From positions 496,001 through 560,000 of the forward strand of contig JALUTQ010000037.1 in NCBI GenBank assembly GCA_032718865.1: 64,000 nt of DNA. Direction: 5' to 3'. The stretch's first letter is position 1. The number at the start of each line of letters is the position of its first letter. Below are positions 33,512-43,210 of the stretch, piece by piece. Under the pieces are notes generated by a model, which saw nothing but the letters and a program-made list of their open reading frames with translations, did not search any database and was not told the DNA's origin. A program made the position numbers and the translations under genes. This DNA comes from Tilletia caries. Taxonomy: Eukaryota; Basidiomycota; Exobasidiomycetes; Tilletiales; Tilletiaceae.

Positions 33512-34145
33512 TGTTCTGGCTCTCAACCTTCCCCATGTCTCTTTTCCCTCTCAAGTCTCAATGGATATGCATGTGCTGTTGAATTGCGTCGTTTCAGGCA
33601 CTAGTGTACGAGGTAGACGAGCACGTATGAGTGGAGAAGGTCTGGCACGCTGTCCGCGAAGAAAGCGTGTGTTTCACAGAGCTCGGGTATACATAGGCCG
33701 TGTGAGGACGTAGGAGTTTGGTGGAGATTGCCAGCTGCATGTACGTGCATGCGCGTGTAAGCAACATCATCTGCTCGACCACCACAATACTCGTACAAGC
33801 TCGATGTGCGCCAAGCACAACGAGATACTTGCTCGTGCATGCTCCCACCGGGACCCTTCAATTCGGTAGTCTCTGACCCTTCTCATGCTCTCCGTCTCCG
33901 CGCTTCTCTGTGCCTACTGCCTACCCATTCGTTCTCGTGCAAGGACCGCTCACCTCTGACCTTCCTCTCCTTCAGCCCCCCTTCAGTCGCGTGCTTGCTC
34001 TCCCCCTCCCAGCCTTCTCCCAGCGGCGGTGTTCGGGCTGCACTGGTACTTAAGGGCCGCCCCGAACCTCTGTGAGTTCCGTCCTTCCCCTCACCCAGCA
34101 CATACCCTCACTCACTCAGCATCCACACCTTTCTTCCTTCATCCA

Positions 34146-35072
34146 ATGGCTTCCTTCCAAACTCCCACAGGATCACTCGCCAAAACTGGCAAATGGCCGA
34201 CACACCTGGCGATTACGGGCGACCTCGTCCTGGGCCTCGCTCAATCCGACAACTACGTGCACAACATCGAGGCTACGGCCTACGACATCGACGATCGCCC
34301 ACACCCGGCCACCCTCAACATCTGGGCGCGTGACGTCCCCGAGCAGGGCGCCTACTTGGTCACGAGTGTGCCCGTTGCGACGAGCCCCACCATTATGGCA
34401 ATCTCGGACGCCATCACTCTGCGCCGGGTGCCGGAGGAAATGGATGGTGCGTGCTCTGCCCTATGTCTTCCCCTTCCCTGTGCTGACATTCCATTGCTTT
34501 GTTCATTTCACTGTCCTGTAGGCGGTAATCTCACAGGACCGAGCCTCGACGCCGTCCCACCGATGTTTACCGGCATCGGGGTGATTCGGTCCGTCGAGGC
34601 CGACCGCAAGAGCGGGACGGTCGTCGGCCTGACCTATCTCAACAAGGCCATGGGCTGGAAGGAGTGGAGGGTGAACCTGATGTTCGAAGGATCGATTCGG
34701 TTCCAACCCTGGTTCATGCCGCCCCCCCGACACCTGGTGTCGTTCGACGCCATCCTCTCTCGCGGGGGTGCGGACGGAGACATGGAGATGCTGATCCGGC
34801 GCATGACCTCCCTCGGCATGGCCCCACCTGGCCTTCAGCAAGCTCTCCAGGTCAGTGGCCCAGCGGAAAACGACCGCGCCGCACGCCTCCGCGAGGCACG
34901 TCAGCAAGCCGCGAAGAGGCCTCGGATCTCTGAACCCGACGCACCACACGCCGTCGACCCGGACGCACCGGTCGTTCCTTCCGCTCCCAAGGCCGCAAGG
35001 ACCGGCACCCCCCTCGCGACTCCGGGCTCCCCGTCTCCCGCTCCTGGTCTACGCAAACGCGGACGAGACTGA
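34146..35072 (+). CDS. Hypothetical protein with beta-rich N-terminal domain, two exons
   Basis: Exons 34146-34446 and 34522-35072 join across a 75-bp intron (GTGCGT..CTGTAG) to give 283 residues from MASFQTPTGSLAK. Residues about 15-190 are beta-strand-rich (WPTHLAITGDLVLGLAQSDN, ATLNIWARDVPEQGAYLVTS, MFTGIGVIRSVEADRKSGTV, VVGLTYLNKAMGWKEWRVNL), which could be an OB-like fold. A charged helix (LREARQQAAKRPR) and a Pro/Ala-rich tail ending LRKRGRD follow and look like a nuclear signal. The function is unknown. An OB fold would fit single-stranded nucleic-acid binding, but that is a guess from strand pattern only. Confidence 0.55.
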   Translation: MASFQTPTGSLAKTGKWPTHLAITGDLVLGLAQSDNYVHNIEATAYDIDDRPHPATLNIWARDVPEQGAYLVTSVPVATSPTIMAISDAITLRRVPEEMDGACSALCLPLPCADIPLLCSFHCPVGGNLTGPSLDAVPPMFTGIGVIRSVEADRKSGTVVGLTYLNKAMGWKEWRVNLMFEGSIRFQPWFMPPPRHLVSFDAILSRGGADGDMEMLIRRMTSLGMAPPGLQQALQVSGPAENDRAARLREARQQAAKRPRISEPDAPHAVDPDAPVVPSAPKAARTGTPLATPGSPSPAPGLRKRGRD

Positions 35073-35129
35073 TCTCTCTCCTGTCTTCCCTGGCCACCTC
35101 CATGACCTTTGTTCCTATCTCTTTTGCTC

Positions 35130-35309
35130 CTATTCAAAGTCTATTGTCATTCTATTGTTGGCGTTCTATATGTCATCTCAGTCTTGACTCTTGACTTCAA
35201 TCCTACGCTCCATTCCCGTCTATGCTTCTATTCAAAGCCTGTTGTCAAACTATGGTTGCCATTGCTACATGTCGTCTCAGTCTTGAGTTCAATCCTACGC
35301 TCCATTCCC
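35130..35309. repeat. Two tandem copies of an ~85-bp unit
   Basis: Copy 1 (35130-35217) and copy 2 (35228-35309) share CTATTCAAAG.CT, TTGTCA..CTAT.GTTG, TCTCAGTCTTGA and TTCAATCCTACGCTCCATT, with substitutions and a small indel. The repeat lies in the 3' flank of the preceding gene. Confidence 0.85.
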
Positions 35310-36204
35310 AACTCCCGTATAAGCCTTGCGCTGGGCGGACGCCTCCAGTCAGTTTTGGAGGAAATCCGGGTCATAAGGATCAGAGGTCTACACCGAGTCT
35401 GGGGGATCCTCTGGCCTTAAGCCAGGTCACTATTTCTGAGGCTAAGTCAATTCTCCTAAGGGCGAACTTCCGGCGGTTGCGAGGTCATTGTGGGCTGCTA
35501 GAGTAATTTTGGCATTCAGACACTGGCTAGACAACACCTTCCCGAACTCTCTTGCTCCTCCTCCTCATTATCTGCCCCCTCTCAGCTTTATGTTGACGCT
35601 TCGCCCGTGCGCCCAGCTCCATCACTCGTGTTGTTGTGTGGAGTTGCCGGTCACTTCCCACACCTGTAGTGGTTTAATTAGTGACGTGAAATACACTTCC
35701 TTCCTTCCTTCCTTCCTAAGGGCGAACTCCTCGTTCACTGGATTGTTCTGATGGCACAGCAGCGGAGCGTCTATCCGTTTCAGTGCATCAGCGATGCACA
35801 TGTCTGTAAGACCCAGACGCTAGGGTCTGGCCCTCCTGTCAGTCTGTCCCTTTTGCCCTTTCTGTCTGTAGCTCTGAGAGCGCGTAGGGGAGGAAAGGGT
35901 GGGAAAAACAGACTGCCCGAGGCGGGCTTTATAGAGTACTCAAAACCCCCTGACTAACCTCTGCTTCTGCATTCTAAGGGAGGGAGTGGTGGGAAAAGAA
36001 AAAGGAAACGTAGAGCAAGGACAGCTTGTCTGGTGAACGATCCTGAACCTGCTGTCTGCGCAGATGGAAGACGTACCGATCGATGTGTCCTTCTTCCATC
36101 TTCCCTTCTTCCTCTTCCGTCTCTTCGAGGAAGGGTATATCTCATTTCAGGATCGTCACAAGACCGCTCACGAGGCCGTCTCTGTTACTTGTAACTTCGA
36201 TCTA

Positions 36205-36225
36205 TAATGGCCGCCCTAGGGCGGG
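36205..36225. repeat. Palindromic module CCGCCCTAGGGCGG
   Basis: CCGCCCTAGGGCGG is a perfect 14-nt palindrome within a longer module, TAATGGCCGCCCTAGGGCGG. An inverted copy of the module is reconstructed at the gypsy insertion point (sequence before 36482 joined to 43206 onward). A related form, TAATGGCCGCCCCGGGGCGG, occurs at 52449. Confidence 0.7.
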
Positions 36226-36482
36226 TTTGAGCCTTTGGCCGCCCCCATGCATCAGAGCAGTGTGTGCAGGATAAGCTTGGTAAATCTACGACTTTGAATT
36301 TTTTTCGGCCCATGATTTTCTCTCCAAGGCAATGCCATTCACATCAACTCCGAATGTTCTCAAATTTGGCAAGGATGCTCAGTAAGATGTCCTCGACATG
36401 CGTGTGAAATTTGAGCACTCGTTTATATGTGCGTTGTGGAGAACTCAAGGGGGGGCGGCCGCGGAGCCTTTTCCCGCCCTAG

Positions 36483-36760
36483 TGTGCTCACAGTTACTTA
36501 TCACTAAGTACCGCAACCAACAAGTAGGCGAAGTGAGAAGTGTGAGGATTGATTGAGAGGAAAGAGAAGGGAATTATGTACAAGAGAGAGGAAGTTATAG
36601 GGAGAGCTGCTGGGAGCGATGATCATGATCACGAGCCTGGGAGAAAGTGGCAAGGACAAAGGGAAGTGGAGGAGTGCGTCACAAAGGGAATGGAGTCTGA
36701 AGTGGAGTCTGAGAAAGGAAGATAAGATAAGGAATGCGAGGCTATCTGGCCGATAGCACA
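36483..36760 (-). repeat. Gypsy 3' LTR
   Basis: This is 278 bp and reads TGTGCTATCGG..GTGAGCACA on the element strand. It is base-for-base like the 5' LTR as far as I can compare by eye. Confidence 0.96.
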
Positions 36761-36795
36761 TCCCCCGACGAGAAAAGACGACCGTCTCTGGTCGT
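36761..36795 (-). promoter_or_regulatory. Gypsy hairpin plus polypurine tract
   Basis: On the element strand, ACGACC-AGAGAC-GGTCGT (36795-36778) is a perfect 6-bp stem hairpin overlapping the pol stop. The purine run CGGGGGA abuts the 3' LTR TGTGCT. A purine run in this position primes plus-strand DNA synthesis. The two non-autonomous elements in this window have a similar hairpin at the same position. Confidence 0.75.
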
Positions 36796-39700
36796 TAAGG
36801 AGCAACGGGCAAGCGCGAGAGAGCATCGACGTTCGTGTGAGTCTTGCCAGACCGATGCACGAATCGGAACGAGTGCAGGTGCGGCAGCAACAGCGCCCTG
36901 CAACGAGAAATCGTCGGGCCGTAGCGTGCGCCAGCGTCGGACGTCAACATGGCCCCCATGGGAAGATGGTCCGTGACGACCGTGACCTCCGCACCTTCGA
37001 GCAAGTGGGCAAGACGGGCAAAGGCCCAGGCGAAGCAGCAGAGCTCGAGCTCGGGAGCGACGAGGCGTTTCTCTGATAGCGTGGTAAGCCTGGACTGATA
37101 CGCGATAGGGCGTTCGCGCAGCTTCACTGACCAGCTTCCGATCTGAACCTGTTTCGGCGCAGGCAGCGGTCCCCGCAACAGCTCAGTCGGCACAACAACG
37201 GGTGCTTCCTCTGAACCACCCGCAGCAGCAGCCAACACAGTCCCGGGTACGACAGCGTCGGCGACCTCTGTCGCAGCAGCCACCACCGTCTGTGCAACTG
37301 CTGCGTCGTGCACACACAGGACGAAGTCGCGCAGTGCAGACGGCGCACCACGCACGCGTGGCTGCAGCACCGGATCAACACCCTCTGCGTCCCCGTCATC
37401 AACAAGGCCGCCCTCTGCGGAATCCCTGCCCCTGTCCGAATCGACACGCGCGTTCGGCACGGCAGCAGGCCCCGACTCATCGACATGAGCGCGACCGCGA
37501 TCGGCATCGTCGGCAATGGCCAGAGGAGGAGGAACAATCTCTGGTAGGTCCCTGCTCGCAGCAAACGGGTCCGGCGAGCGCGGCGGAACATCCAACTGAT
37601 CCACAGCGAACTCTTTTCCGATCCCCAGGGACTCCGGTAGCTCCAAACGCACTCGGTGATCCGAGAGCACCTCTCCGACGCGGAACGGGCCCAACGTTCG
37701 CCCATCAAGTTTGCCCTCACCGAAGCCAGCAATGGGACGGTCACGCAGGCGGACGAACACCTTGTCTCCTACGGCGAGCACGGGCAACGCCCCTCGCGAC
37801 GCATCGTACCGACGCTTTTGCTGCGCGCGCGCCACGCCAATGGCACGACGAGCATCTTCTAACCGCTCCGTCGCCGCCAGCAGCCGGTCTTCGAACGACT
37901 CCCCGGGCCGAGCGTTGCCGACATCGATCACGGCGTGCGCGGCACCCGGATGGGCCAGGAATACGAGATCGAAAGGCGCGTAGCCGGTGGTCACGTTCGG
38001 CGTGCTGTTCATAGCGACCTCGACGGCGGGGACGGCGCGTCGATCCCATCCAGCGGCGCGCTTCTCTGTCAGGGCGCGCAGGGCGTGCTGAACCGTCTGG
38101 ACCGCTCTTTCCACGACGTTCGCCTGCTGATGGTGAGGTGGAGAAGGCGTCAACTGAGCCTTCAATGACTCTGCCAACGCTTGCATCACTCGACCTGTCA
38201 CCCGCGCCTCAGCGTCCGACACCAACCGACGGGGTCGCCAGCCCAACCGCAGGATACGGTTGCTAACGATCGCAGCAATGCCGGCAGCGTCGATCGTAGC
38301 TTTACAGGGCTCGAGCAACACCATCCGCGAAAAGACATCGTGCATCACCAGCACCGCATCGTTTCCAAGCTGCGAGCGCGGCAGGCCGAGCACAAGATCG
38401 AAAGAGCAAGTCTCGAACGGGAACTGCGCATCCTTCTCCACATCCAGCTCGCCGACACGACGACCCAACTTCGCGCGCTGGCACACAGCGCAGTGCCGCA
38501 CCCATGCCGACACCATCTCCGCGAGCCGCGGGCGCCAGTAATTCTTCAGCACCGCCAGGCAAGTCTTCGTGTAGCCAAAGTGGCCGTTATCATCATGCAC
38601 CGAGCGCAGCACGACAGGAGCGGCAGCCTCGGGGAGCGCCAGCCGGCCATCCACGCGACGCAAGAGCAGCCCGTTCTCGACAACCCAATCGGGTTCGTCA
38701 GTGAAATCGAGCTCCAGACGGCGAAGGATGGGCCCGAAGAGACGATCGGCCCGAAGCCAAGTCGCCCAGCGCGCAGGCGATACAAGGACAGCGGGCTGAA
38801 GTGGAAACGCAACGGCGGGTGATTCGCCCACAGGGTCTTCGAAAACCTGATGCAGGACGGCAGCGAACGCGTCCTTGCTAGCGTTAACGTACAAGATGTA
38901 CGGGCGCGTCGGGTCGGGATGCGCTAAGACGGGCGGACGAGCAATGGCACTTTTCAAGTCACGGAAACTACACTCCTGAGCGTCGGTCCACTCCAGGCGC
39001 TCTTTATCAGCATTCGCCACGGTGCCGTCCTTCCGAACCAACCGGGTCCGATCCCCGACCGACTCCCAGCGCCAACCCTGAGTCATGCGCGTCAAGGGTT
39101 CTGCTCGCTCTGCATACCTGGGGATGAAGCCACGGTAATATCCGAACAAGCCGAGGACGTGGTAGAGGTCGCGGAGCGTGGTCGGCGCGGGCAAGTCCAA
39201 GACAGCCTTGGCACGGTCCTGCCATACAGCGACGCCGGCGCCCGACACCTTCCGCCCAAGCAGCGTCAGACTGGGAACGGCGAAGGTACACTTCGACGGG
39301 GAAAACTTGAGGTCCATCGCCGTAGCCCGGGACAAGATCACCTCCAATGTCTCAAGATGCTCCTCAAGCGTTGCCGCCACCGCCACCACGTCGTCGATGT
39401 AGACCACTGGTGTCTTCCAGCGCAACTCCCCTAGCACGCGGTCCATCATCCGCTGGAACACCGCCGGCGCGTTCCGCAAACCGAACGGAACAGTCCGATA
39501 CTGGTACAGGCCACGATGGCAGACAAATGCGGTCTTCCAACGGTCGGCTTCACGGACGGGGTGCTGGTGATACCCTCGAATAGCGTCAAGGGAGCTATAC
39601 CAACGCTTGCCTTGAAGGGTCTGGAACACAGCGTCCGTTGTGGGGAGAGGGTATCGGTCGGCCACAGTCGCGGAATTCAGGCTCCGGTAGTCAACACAAA

Positions 39701-41426
39701 AGCGCCACTTGTTGTACTGCCGGACCATTAGTACCGGAAACGAGACGGGACTCGTACTCGGCTCAATCACCTTCCAATCCAACAGCTGATCGATGACCTT
39801 GTCCATGGCTTCCCGCTTCTCTGGACTTGCCCGGCGAGGCGGTTCAGACCGAAGTTGCGCCCCTTCTTGCAACTCGATCGGCATTTCCTCGCCCCTGATC
39901 AAACCGGGTCGCCCATCAAGAGCGAAGGCCGCCTCATGCCGACGAAGTAGCGACACGACATCAGGATGCGGTTTCCCAGATGCATCGACGCCGACCCGGA
40001 AATGGTCATCGACGAGGACGGTCTCTGCGTCACGAGTCAAAGACGCGGCCGGCTCCTCGACGTTCTCGAACAAGTCGAGAGGAGACGCGACACTGTCCTC
40101 GACATTATCGCCAGTGGCGGCAGAGGAAGTCCAAGCACCAGGATCGGTCGCAGCGACCTGCACCATGGCCGGGGTCATAGCGTCACCGAGCTCGAAGCGA
40201 TGACCAGCGGCTGGCGCGGTTAACACGTCTCCCAGCTGGGCTGCAACGGCGTCAGCCACGGGTGTGCGGCGGTCGAGATGGACTGAGCGGGTGCCGTAGT
40301 TTCCAAGCAGCACATGTGTCGTCGAACGATTGCCGAGCGCGGCAGGACCAGCTATCATGACCGATTCATCCGGGTCGGTCATCAACCGCGGATGGAACGT
40401 ATAGTCGACGTCAGACGACAACGCGGCCACATCCACGGGTATCCATGTCATGGATCGTCCTGGCAAGCAGACGGGTTCCACGCAGCACAGAGCGGCTTCC
40501 TTCGCGGCGGGGCTCGGCAAGTGTTCGGCGACATCGAACGCGTAACGGAGGACAGTGGCCTTCCCGCGCGGCGCGTCGATGGTCACACCGTGACCTTGGA
40601 TGAAGTCGAGGCCGAGCAGCAGTCCGGGCGCGAGAACGGGCAGGACATGGAAGTCCAATGCGACCTCCAGCATCAATTCGAAGCCGTGCGAGTCCCGGGC
40701 CGGAACAAAGAAGGGGATGGTGACCCAGCCGAGAGTCTCGACGTCGCCCAAACCATGCACTCGCATGGGTGACCCGCTCGGCGTCCCGCCCAACTCGGAC
40801 AGTAACGCCGCGTCAATGCAGGACAACGACGCACCCGTGTCAAGCAACGAGGAGAGGGCAGGCGAGCCGGCATCGTTCAGGTGAATGTGCGTGGTGAGGG
40901 GAACGTGGCGGCGGTGTGCGCGGCCAGTGCCGGTGTCAGGACTGGGTGGCAGCCGCACGACCGTGCCGCATCGCCGAGTTGGACGGGCCAGAGGACGACT
41001 TTGCTCGTCGACCGGCAATGCCCGAACTGCATGCAGCTGTGGTCGATTGTCAAACCACAATGGCGATGCATGCTGATTCAAAACAGACTCATTATTTTCA
41101 GTACCCGACTCTGACGAAGCGATGAGGGGAGGAGGAGACTCCCCTGAAGAATTGTCCACGGGGTCACCGGTCAGAGGGTGGTCCAGTCCCTCTGCCTTCA
41201 CCACGCGTGGAACTAGCGGTGCGCAGTACCCCGTGGAGAGGTCCCCAGTTGGACCACAAGGGGACGCAGCCCACTCTCCACGGCTCTTGCATCCGTCAGG
41301 TGAGTGACGAGGGCTGCAGTGAGGCTCAATATGCGCGAGCTCACCAGGACGAGAGGACTGATACTGTCCCCTGTCATTCATCGACAGAGAGGCGCTTCTC
41401 TCTCTTCCTTCTCCCGTGCGCAGCAC
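36795..41426 (-). CDS. Gypsy Pol polyprotein with RNase H core at the C-terminus
   Basis: The frame is open from the end of gag (through 41543, -1 relative to gag) to TAA 36795-36797. The order is: aspartic protease DTGAS (40841-40827); reverse transcriptase with YIDD (39402-39388); only the first strand of RNase H, YVNASKDAF (38891 on), where the first catalytic Asp is Asn; the linker LFGPILRRL; integrase HHCC zinc finger (NGHFGYTK..HCAVCQRAK); catalytic D, D, E (SFDLVLGLP, VSDAEARV, NVVERAV); and a GPF-like module (LGPFRVGEV). A long linker follows, then the rest of RNase H: RPIAYQSR..ELELCCFAWAF, VTDHLPM, THTNVDALSRLPVAP. In ordinary Ty3 elements RNase H lies between RT and integrase. This displaced order is unusual. 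Confidence 0.93.
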   Translation of the reverse strand: MLRTGEGRERSASLSMNDRGQYQSSRPGELAHIEPHCSPRHSPDGCKSRGEWAASPCGPTGDLSTGYCAPLVPRVVKAEGLDHPLTGDPVDNSSGESPPPLIASSESGTENNESVLNQHASPLWFDNRPQLHAVRALPVDEQSRPLARPTRRCGTVVRLPPSPDTGTGRAHRRHVPLTTHIHLNDAGSPALSSLLDTGASLSCIDAALLSELGGTPSGSPMRVHGLGDVETLGWVTIPFFVPARDSHGFELMLEVALDFHVLPVLAPGLLLGLDFIQGHGVTIDAPRGKATVLRYAFDVAEHLPSPAAKEAALCCVEPVCLPGRSMTWIPVDVAALSSDVDYTFHPRLMTDPDESVMIAGPAALGNRSTTHVLLGNYGTRSVHLDRRTPVADAVAAQLGDVLTAPAAGHRFELGDAMTPAMVQVAATDPGAWTSSAATGDNVEDSVASPLDLFENVEEPAASLTRDAETVLVDDHFRVGVDASGKPHPDVVSLLRRHEAAFALDGRPGLIRGEEMPIELQEGAQLRSEPPRRASPEKREAMDKVIDQLLDWKVIEPSTSPVSFPVLMVRQYNKWRFCVDYRSLNSATVADRYPLPTTDAVFQTLQGKRWYSSLDAIRGYHQHPVREADRWKTAFVCHRGLYQYRTVPFGLRNAPAVFQRMMDRVLGELRWKTPVVYIDDVVAVAATLEEHLETLEVILSRATAMDLKFSPSKCTFAVPSLTLLGRKVSGAGVAVWQDRAKAVLDLPAPTTLRDLYHVLGLFGYYRGFIPRYAERAEPLTRMTQGWRWESVGDRTRLVRKDGTVANADKERLEWTDAQECSFRDLKSAIARPPVLAHPDPTRPYILYVNASKDAFAAVLHQVFEDPVGESPAVAFPLQPAVLVSPARWATWLRADRLFGPILRRLELDFTDEPDWVVENGLLLRRVDGRLALPEAAAPVVLRSVHDDNGHFGYTKTCLAVLKNYWRPRLAEMVSAWVRHCAVCQRAKLGRRVGELDVEKDAQFPFETCSFDLVLGLPRSQLGNDAVLVMHDVFSRMVLLEPCKATIDAAGIAAIVSNRILRLGWRPRRLVSDAEARVTGRVMQALAESLKAQLTPSPPHHQQANVVERAVQTVQHALRALTEKRAAGWDRRAVPAVEVAMNSTPNVTTGYAPFDLVFLAHPGAAHAVIDVGNARPGESFEDRLLAATERLEDARRAIGVARAQQKRRYDASRGALPVLAVGDKVFVRLRDRPIAGFGEGKLDGRTLGPFRVGEVLSDHRVRLELPESLGIGKEFAVDQLDVPPRSPDPFAASRDLPEIVPPPLAIADDADRGRAHVDESGPAAVPNARVDSDRGRDSAEGGLVDDGDAEGVDPVLQPRVRGAPSALRDFVLCVHDAAVAQTVVAAATEVADAVVPGTVLAAAAGGSEEAPVVVPTELLRGPLPAPKQVQIGSWSVKLRERPIAYQSRLTTLSEKRLVAPELELCCFAWAFARLAHLLEGAEVTVVTDHLPMGAMLTSDAGARYGPTISRCRALLLPHLHSFRFVHRSGKTHTNVDALSRLPVAP

Positions 41427-41533
41427 ATCGCCATCCAGGACACCGCTAAGCGTCCTGTCAGGTGGATGCGGTGGTACGGGAAGAGGGGGTAGCTCTTGGC
41501 TGACGGTGAATAGTTTAACGTCGTTCCGGACAT

Positions 41534-42844
41534 TCAGAAATCCTGTGAGTCGCTGGGACGTGAAGTGTCCGCGACAAAGGACGCAGCTGGGTAACCGTCG
41601 TCGTCTGCTTCTTCAGCGAACCGAGCCTGCGGCTTCGAGACCGAGTGGTCGTGGGCGAAGTCGAAGTGGGCGCCGCCACAGCGGTTGCACGGCCGCTCGC
41701 ACCAGATCGTCTCGTCGGTGCCGGGCACCCGGTAGTTGGGAGTGTTGTCCTTCCCCGTGCGAGGACTCTTACCACGACCAAGCATAGCCGGATCGAAATC
41801 CTCGGCATATGCCTTCCCCCGACGCTGTGCGACCGAGCCGCGGAAAGGACGACGATCGGACTGAGCTGGAGCCGAGATGGGGTGCGCAGTTGGAACGACT
41901 AACTCGGCGAACGAGGAGATCCGTTGGCCACCCGTGACGAGGGACGGGCTCGCGGTCTCGACGGTTGAGGAAGGAAGCAGGGGTCGGTTGTGGCGAGCGC
42001 GCCAAAAGACCTCCTGGATCCGCAACTCTTCTCGAAGCCGGACGAGCGATGGCTGACGCTCCCGCGGCTGGCGGAGGAGCATCTGGATGTCGACGGGCAG
42101 ACGATCGGCGATCTCCTGGACGACATCCTCCTCGGACATGTTCCGGAATCCCACCTTGAGCGGGGCGATCTTGGCGAACACGAAGCCGAGAATGTCCTCG
42201 TGGTCCGGATCCCAAGTCCGATCGCGGGCCTGTTGGCGGACGACGGTGGACTGCGGCGAGAAGTTCTCGCGAAGGGCCTCGAACCAGGAATCGATGCGGC
42301 ACAGACCCGCACGCTGCTTGTCAGTGAGGGTTGAATGCCAGATTGCCGCCCGCCCCCGCAACGCGAGCGTGATCGCGCGAAGGACGGCACGATCCCATCC
42401 CGCGTCCGTTTCGGCGAACTGGATGGCTTGGACGAGAGCAAGGAAGAGCTCGAGGTTTTCGGGGGTGCCGTCGAAGGTACCGGTGTCCTCGGTCTTGACG
42501 GTATAGACCTTTGCGGACACGCCAGAGCCGGAGGACGGGGAGGTGGCTGGGTTGGGGAGGTCGGTCGAGGCGGCGGAGCTGGATGCCGGCTCTTGCTTCG
42601 CCTTGATGCTGTCGAGGAAGGCCTCAAGACGGGATTCCAGGCGGCCGAACCGGTCTTCCTGGGCGGTGGCGACCGCTTGAATGCGGTCTCGGAGGTCGCC
42701 GACCTCAGCGCGCTGCTGTGAACCGAGAGCGTCGACACGGTCGCTGAGCGTCGCGGACGCCGACTCCAGCGCGCGGAACTCCTCGATGGTGGGGCCACCG
42801 GTGCGAGTGTTGCGCAAAACCGATCCGCTCGGGGTGTTGCTCAT
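41534..42844 (-). CDS. Gypsy Gag
   Basis: 436 residues from MSNTPSGSVLRNTRTGGPTI. An N-terminal coiled coil (ALESASATLSDRVDALGSQQ, EDRFGRLESRLEAFLDSIK) is followed by the retrotransposon Gag capsid region (GTFDGTPENLELFLALVQAI, AIWHSTLTDKQR, WFEALRENFSP, FRNMSEEDVVQEIADRLPVD). A C-terminal knuckle, CNRCGGAHFDFAH, is a C-x2-C-x3-H-x4-H variant. Gag packages the element RNA. It is intact. Confidence 0.93.
   Translation of the reverse strand: MSNTPSGSVLRNTRTGGPTIEEFRALESASATLSDRVDALGSQQRAEVGDLRDRIQAVATAQEDRFGRLESRLEAFLDSIKAKQEPASSSAASTDLPNPATSPSSGSGVSAKVYTVKTEDTGTFDGTPENLELFLALVQAIQFAETDAGWDRAVLRAITLALRGRAAIWHSTLTDKQRAGLCRIDSWFEALRENFSPQSTVVRQQARDRTWDPDHEDILGFVFAKIAPLKVGFRNMSEEDVVQEIADRLPVDIQMLLRQPRERQPSLVRLREELRIQEVFWRARHNRPLLPSSTVETASPSLVTGGQRISSFAELVVPTAHPISAPAQSDRRPFRGSVAQRRGKAYAEDFDPAMLGRGKSPRTGKDNTPNYRVPGTDETIWCERPCNRCGGAHFDFAHDHSVSKPQARFAEEADDDGYPAASFVADTSRPSDSQDF
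41537..41543 (-). promoter_or_regulatory. Candidate -1 frameshift site between gag and pol
   Basis: The pol frame is open across the gag stop and lies in the -1 frame. GGATTTC (element strand) directly precedes the gag TGA (41536-41534) and has the YYYZ half of a slippery heptamer. Pol would then begin FLNVRNDVKLFTVSQEL. The site is inferred from frame overlap only. Confidence 0.5.
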
Positions 42845-42913
42845 GATGGAATGTTCTGGGGGGGAGATGGCTATATGGAAGGCTTGTCAGAATGTAGAGC
42901 AAGGAAATCGACT

Positions 42914-42927
42914 CACTCTCATCACCA
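42914..42927 (-). promoter_or_regulatory. Gypsy primer-binding site
   Basis: Directly after the 5' LTR the element strand reads TGGTGATGAGAGTG. This is complementary to a tRNA 3' end of the form CACTCTCATCACCA. The tRNA-like sequence at 51474 matches all 14 bases. Confidence 0.85.
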
Positions 42928-43205
42928 TGTGCTCACAGTTACTTATCACTAAGTACCGCAACCAACAAGTAGGCGAAGTGAGAAGTGTGAGGATTGATTG
43001 AGAGGAAAGAGAAGGGAATTATGTACAAGAGAGAGGAAGTTATAGGGAGAGCTGCTGGGAGCGATGATCATGATCACGAGCCTGGGAGAAAGTGGCAAGG
43101 ACAAAGGGAAGTGGAGGAGTGCGTCACAAAGGGAATGGAGTCTGAAGTGGAGTCTGAGAAAGGAAGATAAGATAAGGAATGCGAGGCTATCTGGCCGATA
43201 GCACA
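42928..43205 (-). repeat. Gypsy 5' LTR
   Basis: This is the 278-bp partner of the LTR at 36483-36760, directly followed on the element strand by the primer-binding site. Confidence 0.96.
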
Positions 43206-43210
43206 CCTAG

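Larger units (their letters stand above)
36483..43205 (-). mobile_element. Full-length Ty3/gypsy LTR retrotransposon (6723 bp)
   Basis: The LTRs (278 bp each, TGTGCT..AGCACA) look identical and are flanked by the 5-bp target duplication CCTAG (36478-36482 and 43206-43210). The element reads on the minus strand: 5' LTR, primer-binding site, gag, pol in the -1 frame, purine tract, 3' LTR. Both large frames are open. Identical LTRs mean recent insertion. It landed in the centre of a palindrome inside an older DNA transposon. Confidence 0.96.

Noticed and set aside
32681..35072. Orphan genes as RPA-like partners of the Helitron
   Set aside because: They lie about 8-10 kb away beyond other gene remnants, and the OB-fold idea rests only on strand pattern.
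36837..40772. Many plus-strand open frames across the gypsy element
   Set aside because: They are shadows of pol on the opposite strand and have no conserved motifs.
41899..42798. 299-codon minus-strand open frame inside gag
   Set aside because: It is another frame of the Gag coding sequence and is Arg/Pro/Ser-rich without domains.
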